In this document: piece after piece, positions 17,836 through 28,800 of the stretch | Position numbering within the stretch: the first letter of the stretch is position 1 | Layout of the letters: the number at the start of each line of letters is the position of its first letter | Source of the DNA: Chroococcopsis sp964623815 | Lineage (GTDB): Bacteria; Cyanobacteriota; Cyanobacteriia; Cyanobacteriales; Microcystaceae | Direction of reading: 5' to 3' | NCBI GenBank assembly: GCA_964623815.1 | Contig: CAZUVR010000021.1 | Location: 1-64,000 of the forward strand | Length of the DNA: 64,000 nucleotides | Notes under the pieces: generated by a model | The model's database searches: none | Told to the model about the DNA's origin: nothing | What the model saw: the letters and a program-made list of their open reading frames with translations, nothing else | Translations under genes and position numbers: made by a program

Positions 17836-18909
17836 ATGACTGTGACTCTCCAAACAGCTTCTAAAACCCGACGATTAGTATTTCCCTTTGTGGCGATCGT
17901 CGGTCAGGAAGAAATGAAACTCGCTTTAATGTTGAATATCATCGACCCGAAAATCGGCGGGGTAATGATCATGGGGGATCGCGGGACGGGAAAATCCACC
18001 ACGATCCGGGCTTTAGCAGATTTATTACCTGAGATAGATGTAGTGGCTAACGATCCCTTCAATTCCGCCGCCGACGATCCGGAATTAATGAGCGATGAGG
18101 TGAGGAGACACTTAGAGGAAAATATACCCGTTACCCTGACGAAGAAAAAAGTACCGATGGTGGATTTACCCCTCGGCGCAACGGAAGATCGCGTGTGCGG
18201 TACGATCGATATAGAAAAGGCCCTCTCGGAAGGGGTGAAAGCATTTGAACCGGGATTGCTGGCTAAAGCCAATCGCGGTATACTCTACGTCGATGAAGTA
18301 AACCTGCTCGACGATCACTTGGTCGATGTGTTGCTCGACTCCGCCGCTAGCGGTTGGAATACGGTAGAGAGGGAAGGTATATCTATCCGTCACCCCGCCC
18401 GGTTTGTCCTGGTGGGTTCGGGAAACCCGGAAGAGGGAGAATTACGCCCCCAATTACTCGATCGTTTCGGTATGCACGCGGAAATTCGTACCGTCAAAGA
18501 ACCCGCCCTGAGGGTGAAGATCGTGGAACAGAGAGCCGAATTCGACCAGAATCCCCCTGAATTCTGTCATAGGTATCAAGAAGAACAGGAGAACCTGCAG
18601 GAAAAATTAGTCAAGGCTCAGGCTCTCCTCCCTCAAGTAGAAATAGATTACGATCTAAGGGTGAAGATCTCCCAGGTCTGCGCCGAATTGGATGTGGACG
18701 GATTGCGGGGCGACATAGTCACCAATCGCGCCGCTAAAGCTCTGACCGCTCTAGAAGGCAGAACCTCAGTCACGATCGATGATATTCGTCGGGTGATAGT
18801 GCTGTGTTTACGCCATCGACTGCGTAAAGATCCTTTAGAATCGATAGATTCAGGTTATAAAGTAGAAAAAGTTTTTAATCGGGTTTTCGGCTTGGAATCT
18901 ACCCCCTAA
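17836..18909 (+). CDS. chlI: Magnesium chelatase ATPase subunit I
   Basis: AAA+ subunit that, with ChlD and ChlH, inserts Mg2+ into protoporphyrin IX, the first step specific to chlorophyll synthesis. 357 residues. Walker A is GDRGTGKST and Walker B ILYVDEVNLLDD, followed by the ChlI sensor-1 region LVGSGNPEEGELRPQLLDRFG. The N-terminal FPFVAIVGQEEMKLAL is typical. It is followed after 4 bases by an ABC ATPase gene, so these are probably co-transcribed although functionally distinct. Confidence 0.97.
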   Translation: MTVTLQTASKTRRLVFPFVAIVGQEEMKLALMLNIIDPKIGGVMIMGDRGTGKSTTIRALADLLPEIDVVANDPFNSAADDPELMSDEVRRHLEENIPVTLTKKKVPMVDLPLGATEDRVCGTIDIEKALSEGVKAFEPGLLAKANRGILYVDEVNLLDDHLVDVLLDSAASGWNTVEREGISIRHPARFVLVGSGNPEEGELRPQLLDRFGMHAEIRTVKEPALRVKIVEQRAEFDQNPPEFCHRYQEEQENLQEKLVKAQALLPQVEIDYDLRVKISQVCAELDVDGLRGDIVTNRAAKALTALEGRTSVTIDDIRRVIVLCLRHRLRKDPLESIDSGYKVEKVFNRVFGLESTP

Positions 18910-18913
18910 GTTC

Positions 18914-19696
18914 ATGGAAGAACCTCTGATCCGACTCAAGAGAGTATCGAAAAAATTCGGTAGTAAGGTGATTCTCGATAACTTAGACTTATCCATCTAC
19001 AGAGGCGATGCCCTGGTGATCATCGGCCCCTCTGGTACGGGTAAATCTACGGTTCTGAGAATTATCGCCGGATTGACTGCTCCAGATGAGGGAGAGATTT
19101 ACGTCAAGGGGAAATTGCGTAAAGACCTCACCGAAGGGGGTTCGGAAAATCTGAGGATCGCTCTCGTCTTCCAACAGTCGGCGCTTTTCGATTCCCTGAC
19201 GGTAGAAGAGAATGTCGGGTTTTCTCTGTTTGAACATTCCCGCTTACCGCATCGCAAGATTAAAGAAATCGTCGCCCAAAGGTTGAAAATGGTAGGTTTG
19301 GAAGGTATCGGCGATCGTTATCCAGCCCAACTCTCGGGAGGAATGCGGAAGAGGGTGAGTTTCGCTAGGGCGATCATCAATAATCCCGACAATCCCCAAG
19401 ACAATCCAGAAATAATTCTCTATGACGAACCTACAGCGGGACTCGACCCCATAGCCTCCACGATTATCGAAGACCTGGTGCGGAAAATTCAGAAAGACTC
19501 CGGCGGTTGTGCTAGCTACGTCATGGTATCCCACCAGAGTAGCACGATCCGACGTACCGCCGAACGGATAGTATTTTTATATCAGGGTAAATTGCAGTGG
19601 GAGGGAAGCGTCAGAGAGATAGATACTACCAATAACGAAATGATCCGACAATTCTTTAACGGTAGTATAGAAGGGCCTATTAAAGCGATCGATTGA
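18914..19696 (+). CDS. ABC transporter ATP-binding protein, Mla/TGD3 type
   Basis: ATPase of a lipid-trafficking ABC importer (MlaF in E. coli, TGD3 in plastids). 260 residues with Walker A GPSGTGKST, signature LSGGMRKRVSFARAI, Walker B ILYDEPTAGLDP and H-loop VSHQ. The MRKRV form of the signature is typical of the Mla subgroup. The MCE-domain gene follows directly, which supports the assignment. The permease subunit (MlaE/TGD1) is not in this window. Confidence 0.9.
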   Translation: MEEPLIRLKRVSKKFGSKVILDNLDLSIYRGDALVIIGPSGTGKSTVLRIIAGLTAPDEGEIYVKGKLRKDLTEGGSENLRIALVFQQSALFDSLTVEENVGFSLFEHSRLPHRKIKEIVAQRLKMVGLEGIGDRYPAQLSGGMRKRVSFARAIINNPDNPQDNPEIILYDEPTAGLDPIASTIIEDLVRKIQKDSGGCASYVMVSHQSSTIRRTAERIVFLYQGKLQWEGSVREIDTTNNEMIRQFFNGSIEGPIKAID

Positions 19697-19731
19697 GCCA
19701 AAACTAATCAAAAGTGGAACGGGGAAAAACT

Positions 19732-21024
19732 ATGCTAGGGTCGCGCGCGGTTCGTGAAGGAACGTTAGGATTATTTGCTCTCCTGGGCCTGATCATTTTC
19801 GGTGCGGGGACGATCTGGCTCAAAGGCGGTGGCTTCGGACAAACAGGGTATGAGTTCACCGTAGAATTTCCGGATGTGGGAGGCTTACAGGTAGGTGCCC
19901 CGGTGCGCTTTCGCGGGGTGAATGTGGGTAGGGTGGCTTCGTTTAACGCCGGCAGTAATAAGGTGGAGGCGGTACTAAGTATTTCTTCTAGCGAGTTACG
20001 CCTACCAGCGCAGGTAAATATTCAAACTTTACGCTCGGGATTGATCGGTGAGGCGGCGGTGGAGATCAGCCCCCTCACCATCCTGTCCGAGCAAGATCTG
20101 AAAATGAATCCAGTTAGTAAAACCTGCGATCCCAAGATCATCATCTGTCAGAATAATCGTCTACGGGGAGAGGCGGGAGATCAATTATTCGCCACCCTCA
20201 ACCGTCTCGCCGAAGCCTATAGCGATCCGGAATTCGTCCGCAACATCAAAAGAGCCGCAGGCAACACCGCCACCACCGCTGAGCGCATCGGGCGATTAGC
20301 GGATAATACAGATGCGGTAATCCAAAGTACCAAAAGGGATTTAAAGGGATTAACAGAGAATTTCACTCGCACTAGCCAGGCGATTACGAGGACGGCGAAC
20401 AGCGCCGGAAATTTCGTGGATAATCTAGATTCGGCAGTGGCCGATAATCGCGGCAAGATCGATCGCACTTTGGAGCAGACGAATCAATTGATCGCCAATC
20501 TTAACGCCTTGGTCAACGATAATCGCACCCAGTTGGTCAGAACTTTATCTAATATCGATCGTACCTCTACGGAATTGGCGAGCCTGGCGCGTAATTTAAA
20601 CACTACTACCAGTAAGCTCAATACCAATTTAGATAATATCGATACGGAAAACATTAATAAAAACTTGGGCATAGTCCTCGCCAACGCGGCAGAAATCACA
20701 TCTAATCTGCGTAACGCTTCCTCGAATCTTAACGATCCCGCCACGATCGTCACCTTACAGAAAACCTTGGATTCGGCCCGGGTAACATTTGAAAATACAC
20801 AGAAAATCACTTCCGATTTGGAGCAATTGTTAGGAGATCCGGCAACCCGGCAGAATCTTCAACGTCTGATCAACGGGTTAGGTAATCTAGTGTCTTCAGG
20901 ATACCAATTACAAGAGCAAATAGGCACCGCTTACGCCCTAGAAAGGGTAAATCAACACCTGACCACCGCCGAAACCTTACAATCTCCTTCTCCTATACAA
21001 TCGACAGCAAAGGAGGAAAAATGA
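19732..21024 (+). CDS. MCE-domain lipid-binding protein (MlaD/TGD2 type)
   Basis: Periplasmic, membrane-anchored substrate-binding component of the Mla/TGD lipid transporter. From the ATG at 19732 it has 430 residues; a GTG at 19714 is possible but the family start is MLGSRAVREGTLGL. One membrane helix (about 10-30), the MCE domain (about 35-115, with YEFTVEFPDVGGLQVGAPVRFRGVNVG), then a long Asn/Thr/Leu-rich helical region (to about 400) such as IGRLADNTDAVIQSTK, expected to oligomerise. It pairs with the preceding ATPase gene. Confidence 0.9.
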   Translation: MLGSRAVREGTLGLFALLGLIIFGAGTIWLKGGGFGQTGYEFTVEFPDVGGLQVGAPVRFRGVNVGRVASFNAGSNKVEAVLSISSSELRLPAQVNIQTLRSGLIGEAAVEISPLTILSEQDLKMNPVSKTCDPKIIICQNNRLRGEAGDQLFATLNRLAEAYSDPEFVRNIKRAAGNTATTAERIGRLADNTDAVIQSTKRDLKGLTENFTRTSQAITRTANSAGNFVDNLDSAVADNRGKIDRTLEQTNQLIANLNALVNDNRTQLVRTLSNIDRTSTELASLARNLNTTTSKLNTNLDNIDTENINKNLGIVLANAAEITSNLRNASSNLNDPATIVTLQKTLDSARVTFENTQKITSDLEQLLGDPATRQNLQRLINGLGNLVSSGYQLQEQIGTAYALERVNQHLTTAETLQSPSPIQSTAKEEK

Positions 21025-21095
21025 TTTCAGGGCACTTTGGCAATCTTTCCGGTAGCGCTCAGTATCCTTAATTATTCATCCCCAACTCCCAACTC

Positions 21096-22211
21096 ATGAC
21101 CTACTCAATCTGTATCACTCTCGGCACCCGTCCCGAAGCGATTAAATTAGCTCCGGTGATCCTGCACTTTCAGAAGGAGAGCCGATTTAAAACTCACGTT
21201 ATCCTCACGGGGCAACATCGAGAGATGGTACAACAAGTAATGAACTTATTCGGTATATCGGCCAATCGAGATCTGGATATTATGCAACCCCGACAATCCC
21301 TGACTGATATTACTTGTAGGAGTCTGGCGGGGCTGGAAGATATTTTCTCGGATTTAAAGCCGGCTCTGGTTATCGTTCAGGGAGATACTACTACCGCCTT
21401 CGCCGCAGCCCTAGCTTCTTTCTATCAGCAGATACCGATCGCTCACGTAGAGGCGGGATTACGCACCAATGACCTATTCAATCCCTATCCAGAGGAGGCG
21501 AATCGCCGTCTTATCTCCCAATTAAGCCAGCTTCATTTCGCCCCTACGCCCCTAGCTGTAGCTAATTTAGAGAAATCTGGTGTCACTGGGGGGATACATC
21601 ACACGGGTAACACGGTTATCGATGCCTTACTGACGGTGGCGCACAAGAAGCCCGAATGTAATATACCTGGATTGGATTGGGGCAAATATCGGGTATTACT
21701 GGCTACGGTACACCGGCGGGAAAACTGGGGCGCACCTTTACGAGATATTATTCAGGGCTTCGGTTCGGTGTTGGAAAAATATCCCGATACGGCTTTATTG
21801 TTGCCCCTGCATCGTAATCCGACGGTAAGGGAACCGATACGACAGGCTTTAGGGGATCATCCCCGAGTGTTTCTGACGGAGCCGCTCGACTACGGGGAAT
21901 TAGTCGGGGCGATCGATCGGGCTTATCTCCTGCTTACGGATTCGGGGGGGATACAGGAGGAGGCTCCGAGTCTTGGTAAACCGGTTCTGGTGTTGCGAGA
22001 AACCACTGAGCGCCCGGAGGCGGTAGCTGCGGGTACGGCCAGGTTAATCGGCACCTCTGCGGAGAGAATTTTAGAGGAAACAGGGCGGTTGCTCGACGAT
22101 CGCACCGCTTATGAGAGTATGGCGAATGCCATCAATCCTTTCGGCGACGGTAGGGCCTCGGAGAGAATCGTCCGTATCTGTAGGGAGTATTTAGATGAAC
22201 GACGCCGGTAA
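21096..22211 (+). CDS. wecB: UDP-N-acetylglucosamine 2-epimerase (non-hydrolysing)
   Basis: Interconverts UDP-GlcNAc and UDP-ManNAc for surface polysaccharide synthesis. 371 residues of GT-B fold: start ICITLGTRPEAIKLAPVI, then VQGDTTTAFAAALASF, HVEAGLRTNDLFNPYPEEAN (catalytic Glu region), VHRRENWG and LLTDSGGIQEEAPSLGKPVL, all diagnostic. No other polysaccharide genes are nearby. Its last 21 bases overlap the convergent kinase gene. Confidence 0.96.
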   Translation: MTYSICITLGTRPEAIKLAPVILHFQKESRFKTHVILTGQHREMVQQVMNLFGISANRDLDIMQPRQSLTDITCRSLAGLEDIFSDLKPALVIVQGDTTTAFAAALASFYQQIPIAHVEAGLRTNDLFNPYPEEANRRLISQLSQLHFAPTPLAVANLEKSGVTGGIHHTGNTVIDALLTVAHKKPECNIPGLDWGKYRVLLATVHRRENWGAPLRDIIQGFGSVLEKYPDTALLLPLHRNPTVREPIRQALGDHPRVFLTEPLDYGELVGAIDRAYLLLTDSGGIQEEAPSLGKPVLVLRETTERPEAVAAGTARLIGTSAERILEETGRLLDDRTAYESMANAINPFGDGRASERIVRICREYLDERRR

Positions 22212-23324
22212 ACGGAGCGAGAAGATGCTACCCACATCAATTTCAGAGGTTACGGAGATGGAGCCTTGATGAGCTTCGAGGATGCGGCGGGATAGATATA
22301 ATCCTAGGCCGCTGGTGGAGCGCCGGTGATTGCCGTGACGGAAACGCTCGAAAAGTTGAGCTTGATCTTCGGCGGGGATGCCGGCCCCGGTATCTTCCAC
22401 TTCTATGGTGATATAAGGGTCGCTTTTTTGAGCGGCTATCAGACGGACAATGACTTTACCCTCATCGGTGAATTTGATAGCGTTACCTATGAGGTTGATC
22501 AACACCCGCCTTAACTCCAGGCGATCGCCTATAACCTGTAGGGAAGAATCTTTCTCGACTTCTAACGTTAATTGTAAAAATTTTTCTTCCGCCAGAGGGC
22601 TTAATTCCTGTAAGACTTCTTCTGTGATTTCTCTTAAATCTAAATTGGTAAAGTTGAGTTTTTTAGCACCCGCCTCGTGACAGTACACTTCAAGAAGATT
22701 ATTGACCATCTCCAGCAGGTTTTTATTATTGCGGATGATTATATCTATGGCTTTATCCATATCGTGGGGCACCTCCCCATAAACACCCTCTTGAAATAGT
22801 CCTAGCATTCGGTTCGCCGCCACTAGGGGGGTGCGGAGATCGTGGGTCATCCTAGAGACGAAATCTTCCCTCTGTTTGGCTAGTTCTTCCTTTTGTTGGT
22901 AGGCGATCGCGGCTTCTTTTTCCGCCTGATAGATGCGGATCGCATTATGTAGGGCTTGGGATAGGCGGGCGGGGGAAATCCGGAATTTAGATAGATAATC
23001 CGAGGCACCAGCTTTCATCAATTCTACGGCTATCTGTTCATCCCCCTGACCGGTGAGGGCTATGAGGGGTATTTTAAGGCCGTTGTTGCGTAGTTCCCGC
23101 ACCAGGGCAAGACCGTCTTTATCTGGAAGGCGATAATCGACGAAGGCACAATCGAAATTTCCCTTTTGTAATTGGGTTATGGCCGATTCGGCGGTATCTG
23201 CTTCCGCTAATTGTAAGGTGAGGCCCGCTGTCTTCAACGCCCGGCGCACCGCCATGCGATCGACCTCATCATCATCTACTATGAGAATTTTCAGGATTTC
23301 ATTTTCTTGCATAATTAAACTCAT
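22191..23324 (-). CDS. Hybrid receiver-histidine kinase
   Basis: 377-residue soluble signalling protein. An N-terminal receiver (about 11-130; acidic pair in IVDDDEVDRM, phosphoacceptor Asp63 in CAFVDYRLPDKDG) is joined by a helix to a HisKA domain with His161 in SRMTHDLRTPL and a HATPase domain (N-box NLIGNAIKF, G1 VEDTGAGIP, G2 TSGLGLYLSRRIL). Its input is therefore phosphorylation, not an own sensor domain. The start overlaps the stop of the Rcp-like receiver gene as ATGA, indicating translational coupling; a second start four codons in (MQENE) is possible. Confidence 0.93.
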   Translation of the reverse strand: MSLIMQENEILKILIVDDDEVDRMAVRRALKTAGLTLQLAEADTAESAITQLQKGNFDCAFVDYRLPDKDGLALVRELRNNGLKIPLIALTGQGDEQIAVELMKAGASDYLSKFRISPARLSQALHNAIRIYQAEKEAAIAYQQKEELAKQREDFVSRMTHDLRTPLVAANRMLGLFQEGVYGEVPHDMDKAIDIIIRNNKNLLEMVNNLLEVYCHEAGAKKLNFTNLDLREITEEVLQELSPLAEEKFLQLTLEVEKDSSLQVIGDRLELRRVLINLIGNAIKFTDEGKVIVRLIAAQKSDPYITIEVEDTGAGIPAEDQAQLFERFRHGNHRRSTSGLGLYLSRRILEAHQGSISVTSEIDVGSIFSLRLPASFI

Positions 23325-23752
23325 GGCATTTCACACAATGTCCAATATTTATTCAAGGTCGCCATTGTTTCCACAAAATTGCCAAAAGTTACGGGTTTAA
23401 GGATATAACCTGCAATATTTAATTGATAGGCTTCTAATCTATCTTGATCTTGGTTAGAAGTGGTGAGGATCACCACGGGTATGCTTTTCAATTTAGGATC
23501 TTTCCTCAGGGCTTGCAGGAATTCTATCCCCCCCATTTTCGGCATATTCAGATCGAGTAGAATCAATAATTGTTGGACGGGGACGGTGGGCTTACTCTCA
23601 TCCTCGTTACGTAACATGGTCAGGGCTTCCAATCCATTCGATGCCACGAAAAGGGGATTTAAGATATTATTTTTCCTGAAGGCCCGCTTTACATTCATTA
23701 CATCCACTTCATCGTCTTCTATCAAAAGTATATTAATAATCTTGTCCTCCAT
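23321..23752 (-). CDS. Rcp1-type response regulator (receiver only)
   Basis: 143-residue single-domain receiver of the family that serves cyanobacterial phytochromes (Rcp1). Acidic pair in LLIEDDEVDV, phosphoacceptor Asp67 in ILLDLNMPKMGG, Thr in LTTSN and Lys in ILKPVTF are all intact. No output domain, so it acts by passing phosphate or by protein contact. It sits between two kinase genes, overlapping the start of the downstream hybrid kinase. Confidence 0.94.
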   Translation of the reverse strand: MEDKIINILLIEDDEVDVMNVKRAFRKNNILNPLFVASNGLEALTMLRNEDESKPTVPVQQLLILLDLNMPKMGGIEFLQALRKDPKLKSIPVVILTTSNQDQDRLEAYQLNIAGYILKPVTFGNFVETMATLNKYWTLCEMP

Positions 23753-23874
23753 GTTTTTCTAAACACTAAAGGTCGCTTGTTTACATATCTTTATTATAGG
23801 TTAACGGTGAAATAATCTTGACTCAACCTAGGTAAATACTTAGATAGATAGTGTGATATTACTTTTGACGTATG

Positions 23875-25689
23875 TTAATTTTTCGGCCAAGTAAAGTGGA
23901 AGGTAGCTCCTTGATTTTCTTCTGATTCTAGCCAAATTTTCCCGCCTTCGGTTTCGAGAATTTTCTTGGCTAAAGATAACCCGATCCCTGTGTTTTCTCT
24001 GGTATCCCGGGGTAAAAGAGTTTGGAAGATGACGAAAACCCTTTCATGATAAGCGGGAGCGATTCCGGGCCCATCATCGATGACTTGAAAATGATAGAAT
24101 TTTTCTTCCTCTCGTACCGAGATTTGTATGTGTCCGCTATTACGATCGTGGTGTCTGATCGCGTTACTCAATAAATGGATGAATACCTCCGATAGCAATT
24201 TCTTCTTAGTTTTGAAAATGGGCATACTCTCCTCGATTTCGATCCGGAAGGTCGGGGGAGGAGCGAGCCCTTCTATAATTTCCTCTAATAATTCTCTGAC
24301 GTTAACCGTTTCTTTGTGAGTTTCTATACGTCCTATGCGAGAGTAAGCCAGCAACCCGTTGATTAATTTTTCCAGACGATGAACCCGCCCCCTCAATAAT
24401 TCCATCTGCCTGCGGTTTTCCTCGCTCAGTTTATCTTTTAAATCTTCTTCTATCCATTCTGAAAGACTCGCTATAGCGCGTAAAGGTGCTTTTAAATCAT
24501 GGGAGGCTACATAGACAAATTTATCTAATTCTTGATTCTGTTTTTCTAGCTGTATATTAGTAGCTGTTAAAGTAGCGCTCAATCGTGCCAGCTCATCCGC
24601 CCTATTTTGAAGTTTGCTTTTAGCTTCTTCCGTTTCCGATATATCGCGTATTATGACTATATATAAGGGATGTAGGGGGATTTCACTCAGAGAAATTTCT
24701 AGAGGGAATGATTCCCCATATTTACGATAACCTAGGGTTTGCCAAGGTTTATCCAATTGCAGGAGATATTGAGTTAAAAATTTTAACTTCTCACTTTTTT
24801 CGTTATCTTTTAGATAGTTCTCACTCAAAAGGCAAGCCAGGTTCTGACCGATTATTTCATCGTGTTTATAGCCGAAAATTTTAGTCGCTGCCGAGTTAAA
24901 GCTTTCAATTATTCCATGACAGTTAACAATAATGACACCGTCAACTACATTTTTAGTGATAACATCTATTAAAGATTTACTCTCGGATAACTGTCTTTCT
25001 CTCTCCACCAATTCCATATTTATCTGACTGAATAAATAAAGGGCACTCAGGTAAGCAAAACTACTAATTAATGCAGTAAACCATTGCAAAAAATAAGTTA
25101 ATTCTATTAGTTGAGATAAAGATTGTTTTTGTTCATTTAATAAAACTTGCTCCCATTCCTGTAAATACTTGATCTCACCTCTTATTTCATCCATTTTTTT
25201 CTTAGCTTGGGAAAGCCAAAATAGATTTTTAGCAGAGAAATTATTGTTATTTTCTACTTTTATAACTGATAAACGTCTTTCAAGAATCTGGTATAGCTGT
25301 TCTGTTGTTTTTTTAATATAAGCCACTCTTTCAGCTTGCTTTGAATCATTTACTACCAATTTTTCCAGATTATTAATATTTGTTTTTACGTCTACCTTGG
25401 CCATTCGATAAGGAGTTAAAAAATCCGCCTGCCGCGTTAGTTCATAGCCCCTAGTACCGGTTTCTGCGTTAACCAAAGTGGTCAATAATTTATTACTTTC
25501 CAGAATAACTTCTTTAGTATGATCGAGTCTTTGCCGGACGGCCAAATTACTCTGGCGTGACCAGACCCAAGAACCGATCATCGCGGCCATACAAAGGGCT
25601 GGTATGGCAATAACAATCCCGCCCCGATAACTGATAGGCAATCTCGACCAACTATTATTCACCTGTCTTAAAAACGGAAAGTTTCTCAT
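23875..25689 (-). CDS. CHASE3-PAS sensor histidine kinase
   Basis: 604 residues. A membrane helix at about 24-43, a helical extracytoplasmic CHASE3-type domain (about 45-195, with NAETGTRGYELT), a second membrane helix (about 196-220), a PAS domain (about 235-355, DGVIIVNCHGIIESFNSAATKIFGY), coiled coil, then HisKA with YVASHDLKAPLRAIASLSEW and HATPase (VIDDGPGIAP, NTGIGLSLAKKIL). The catalytic module closely resembles that of the neighbouring ethylene-receptor-like kinase, suggesting duplication. The signal is unknown. Confidence 0.93.
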   Translation of the reverse strand: MRNFPFLRQVNNSWSRLPISYRGGIVIAIPALCMAAMIGSWVWSRQSNLAVRQRLDHTKEVILESNKLLTTLVNAETGTRGYELTRQADFLTPYRMAKVDVKTNINNLEKLVVNDSKQAERVAYIKKTTEQLYQILERRLSVIKVENNNNFSAKNLFWLSQAKKKMDEIRGEIKYLQEWEQVLLNEQKQSLSQLIELTYFLQWFTALISSFAYLSALYLFSQINMELVERERQLSESKSLIDVITKNVVDGVIIVNCHGIIESFNSAATKIFGYKHDEIIGQNLACLLSENYLKDNEKSEKLKFLTQYLLQLDKPWQTLGYRKYGESFPLEISLSEIPLHPLYIVIIRDISETEEAKSKLQNRADELARLSATLTATNIQLEKQNQELDKFVYVASHDLKAPLRAIASLSEWIEEDLKDKLSEENRRQMELLRGRVHRLEKLINGLLAYSRIGRIETHKETVNVRELLEEIIEGLAPPPTFRIEIEESMPIFKTKKKLLSEVFIHLLSNAIRHHDRNSGHIQISVREEEKFYHFQVIDDGPGIAPAYHERVFVIFQTLLPRDTRENTGIGLSLAKKILETEGGKIWLESEENQGATFHFTWPKN

Positions 25690-25833
25690 TGCCGATCAAG
25701 TTAATAAACCCTCATAATTTTGTCTTTACTAAATCCATTTTATAGGTTAAAAAGGGAGGACAAAAATTTTGTAATCCTTATCTAGTAAAGCTTTGAACCT
25801 AATAATATTCCTTATGATAGAAATTTAAAGAGG

Positions 25834-28800
25834 TTATGAATCCGTCTCTGGTTGGGGATATTTGGGCCAGGTAAAACGGAAGCGACTACCCTTTCCGGGA
25901 GCCGACTCCAATTCGATCGCACCTCCTTCTGTTTCGATGATCCGTTTGACGATACTCAGGCCGAGGCCGGTACTTTCATTACTTTCCGTATCTTTTAGAG
26001 TTTGGAAGATGCCGAAAATTTTAGCGTGATATTCGGGCGGTATCCCTGGGCCATCATCTTGAACCGTAAATTGATAGAAATCGCCTTCATCCCTGACTCC
26101 GATGATGATCTTGCCACCGGCGCGATGGTGATGTTTAATGGCATTACCGATCAGATTGGCGAAAACTTGACTCAATAGTAAACGCTTAGCGGTAAAACGC
26201 GGCATGGGGCTGGTAACTAAGATTTCAAAAGATTTGGGGGGAGATAGAGAATCTATGATTTCAACCAATAAATTTTCTACGTTGACATCTTGGGCGGTTA
26301 ATTGATCCCGGCCCGCCCTGGAGTAGTCTAATAAGCCGTTAATCAAGCTCTCCATCCGGTAAACCCGTTGACGCAGTAGAGCCATCTGCTGGCGATTATC
26401 TTCTGATAATATTCCCTCTAAATCTTCTTCGATCCATTCCGAAAGATTGGCGATCGCTCTCAATGGAGCCTTAAGGTCGTGAGACACTATATAGGCGAAA
26501 CCGTCTAGCTCCTGATTACGTTTCTTCAATAATTCGGTTAACTGTCTTAACTCTCTCTCCTGTCTCTCTAACTCTAATTGTGCTTCTTTTGCCTCGGTAA
26601 TATCGGTGGTACTGCCCACCATGCGTATCGGGGTACCTTCGATGTCCCTAACTAATAAACCCTGATCTCTTACCCAGCGATAATCGCCGCATTTATGGCG
26701 CACCCGATATTCTTCGCTATAGCGATCGACCGTTTTGAGCTTTAGGTAAAAACGGCGTAATAAGTCGTTCACATCGTCTGGATGAATGATACTCGTCCAC
26801 CAATCTATAGAGAGATCAGCTTCTTCTGGCGTGTAACCGACAATATCAGCCATAGCCGCCGTTCTTTCTACAGTTCTGCTCGTCAGATCCACATCGTAGA
26901 TCAGACAGTTAACGGCCGCCGTTGCCAATTGATAGCGTTCGTTAGCTTTATAGAGGTCGATTTCCGCCAATTTGCGCTGACTGACATCGAGGGCGATGCC
27001 CAGAATTTCTAGGGGTTTTCCCTGCGAGTCCCTACTAAATACAGTTTCGTAGCTACAGAGCCAACGCCATTGACCATCGCCGCAGAGGAAGCGGAATTCA
27101 AAACTATAAACCTCATTATCTTGAGAGGCTTCTAATCTCCGCAGGAAATCGGAACGTTGAATCACATCGTCAGGATGGAAATGCTCTAATAATTGGGCAA
27201 CGAAGATCCCTTGAATATAACTTTGGTCGTAGCCTAAAATCGTACTGACCTGACCGTTGACGTATATATTCCGCCCTTCCTTTAAGTCATAGATATAGAG
27301 TAGTCCTGGCGTGGTTTCAGCGATCCTCTGAATAAATCGCTGACTCTCGCGCAGCGCCCGCTCCGCCTCCCGACGCTGCGCTTCGTTCTGTTTACTGGCG
27401 CTAATATCGGTGACTGTGCCGATATAACTGATGATCTCTCCCTGAGTTTCTATTTCCGGTAGTGCCTGGCCTAAAACCCAAATGTTGCTTCCGTCTGGTT
27501 TCCGCAAGCGATATTCCAGTTCAAAGGCTAGATGTTCCCCGATTAATCGTCGCCATTGTTCTTCTACTCGGGGAAAATCATCGGGGTGAATGGCACGAAC
27601 CCAGCCGTTGCCCTTCGCTTCTTCGCAGGATAAGCCGGTCATCAATAACCAGCTCTCGTTAACGTAAAAGCAATTGCCAGAGCGATCACACCGGAAAATC
27701 CCCACTGGCGATAGTTGAGCCAGAGTAGCATAGCGTTTCTCGCTCTCCTTGATGGCTATTTCCGCATACTTACGCTCGGTAATATCGCTGAAAAAGATGG
27801 CGATTCCATCATCTAGCTTGACCGCCATATTGCGAAACCAGCCCCTAATTCCCTCGCTGTCATAAAATATTTCTATGTCGTGAGGCTCTCCGCTTTCCAC
27901 TACCCGGACGTAGCGATCGAACATTTCGCTGTCATATTTATTCCCCGGTAAGACGCTTAACAGGGTTTGGCCGACTAATTTCTCTGGCTGATTCTTTAAT
28001 ATTTCTCCCGCTTTCGGATTGAGATAAATCCATTCAAAATCTACTATATAACCAGAGTCGTCCCGAAGGCTACGCAGAATAGCGAAGGCATCGAGGGATA
28101 ATTCCTGAGATACGCGGAAGCGTTCCTCGCTCTGCTTGCGATCGGTTATATCTATACTCATCCCCACCATTCTCGCCGCTATCCCGTCTTCTTGATACAG
28201 AAAGCGACCTAAACTGAATACCCAGCGCAGGCTCTTATCTGGCCAGATAACTCGATATTCCCCCTCATAATTTCTTTTTTCCGTTTTCGCCCTGATTAAA
28301 TCCTCCTCGACACCGGCTAAATCTTCAGAATGAATCCTTTCCCGCCATTCCTCGTAAAGATATTTACCTCTTCCTGGCTCATAACCAAAGATGATCTCGT
28401 GGTAAGGTGTCCAGAGTATTTTCCCCGTTTTTAAATCCCAATCCCACGATCCCATCTTGGCAATTTCCATCGCTAGAGTTAAGCGTGAAGCGAAATTTTG
28501 TGATTCTAGTTTCGATGATTCCGCTTCTTCTCTAGCCTGTCTTTCACTGATTAGGGCTCGCTCTTTCAATTGGTTCGATACTTCTAGCTCGGCTGTTCTT
28601 TCCGCTACCCTTTGTTCTAATTCGGCGTTAAGAGTTAATATCTCCGCCTGTGCTTTTTTCCTCTCTTGAATTTCCGCCGACAGTTGCTCGTTAGCCTCCT
28701 GTAACTCCTCTGGACTCGGTAAGTTTAAAGCTTGCGGTATCAATTCAAATAATTCCGAGGCTGTATAGAGAGAAATAAAAGCAGTGAAAGCTTTCACCGT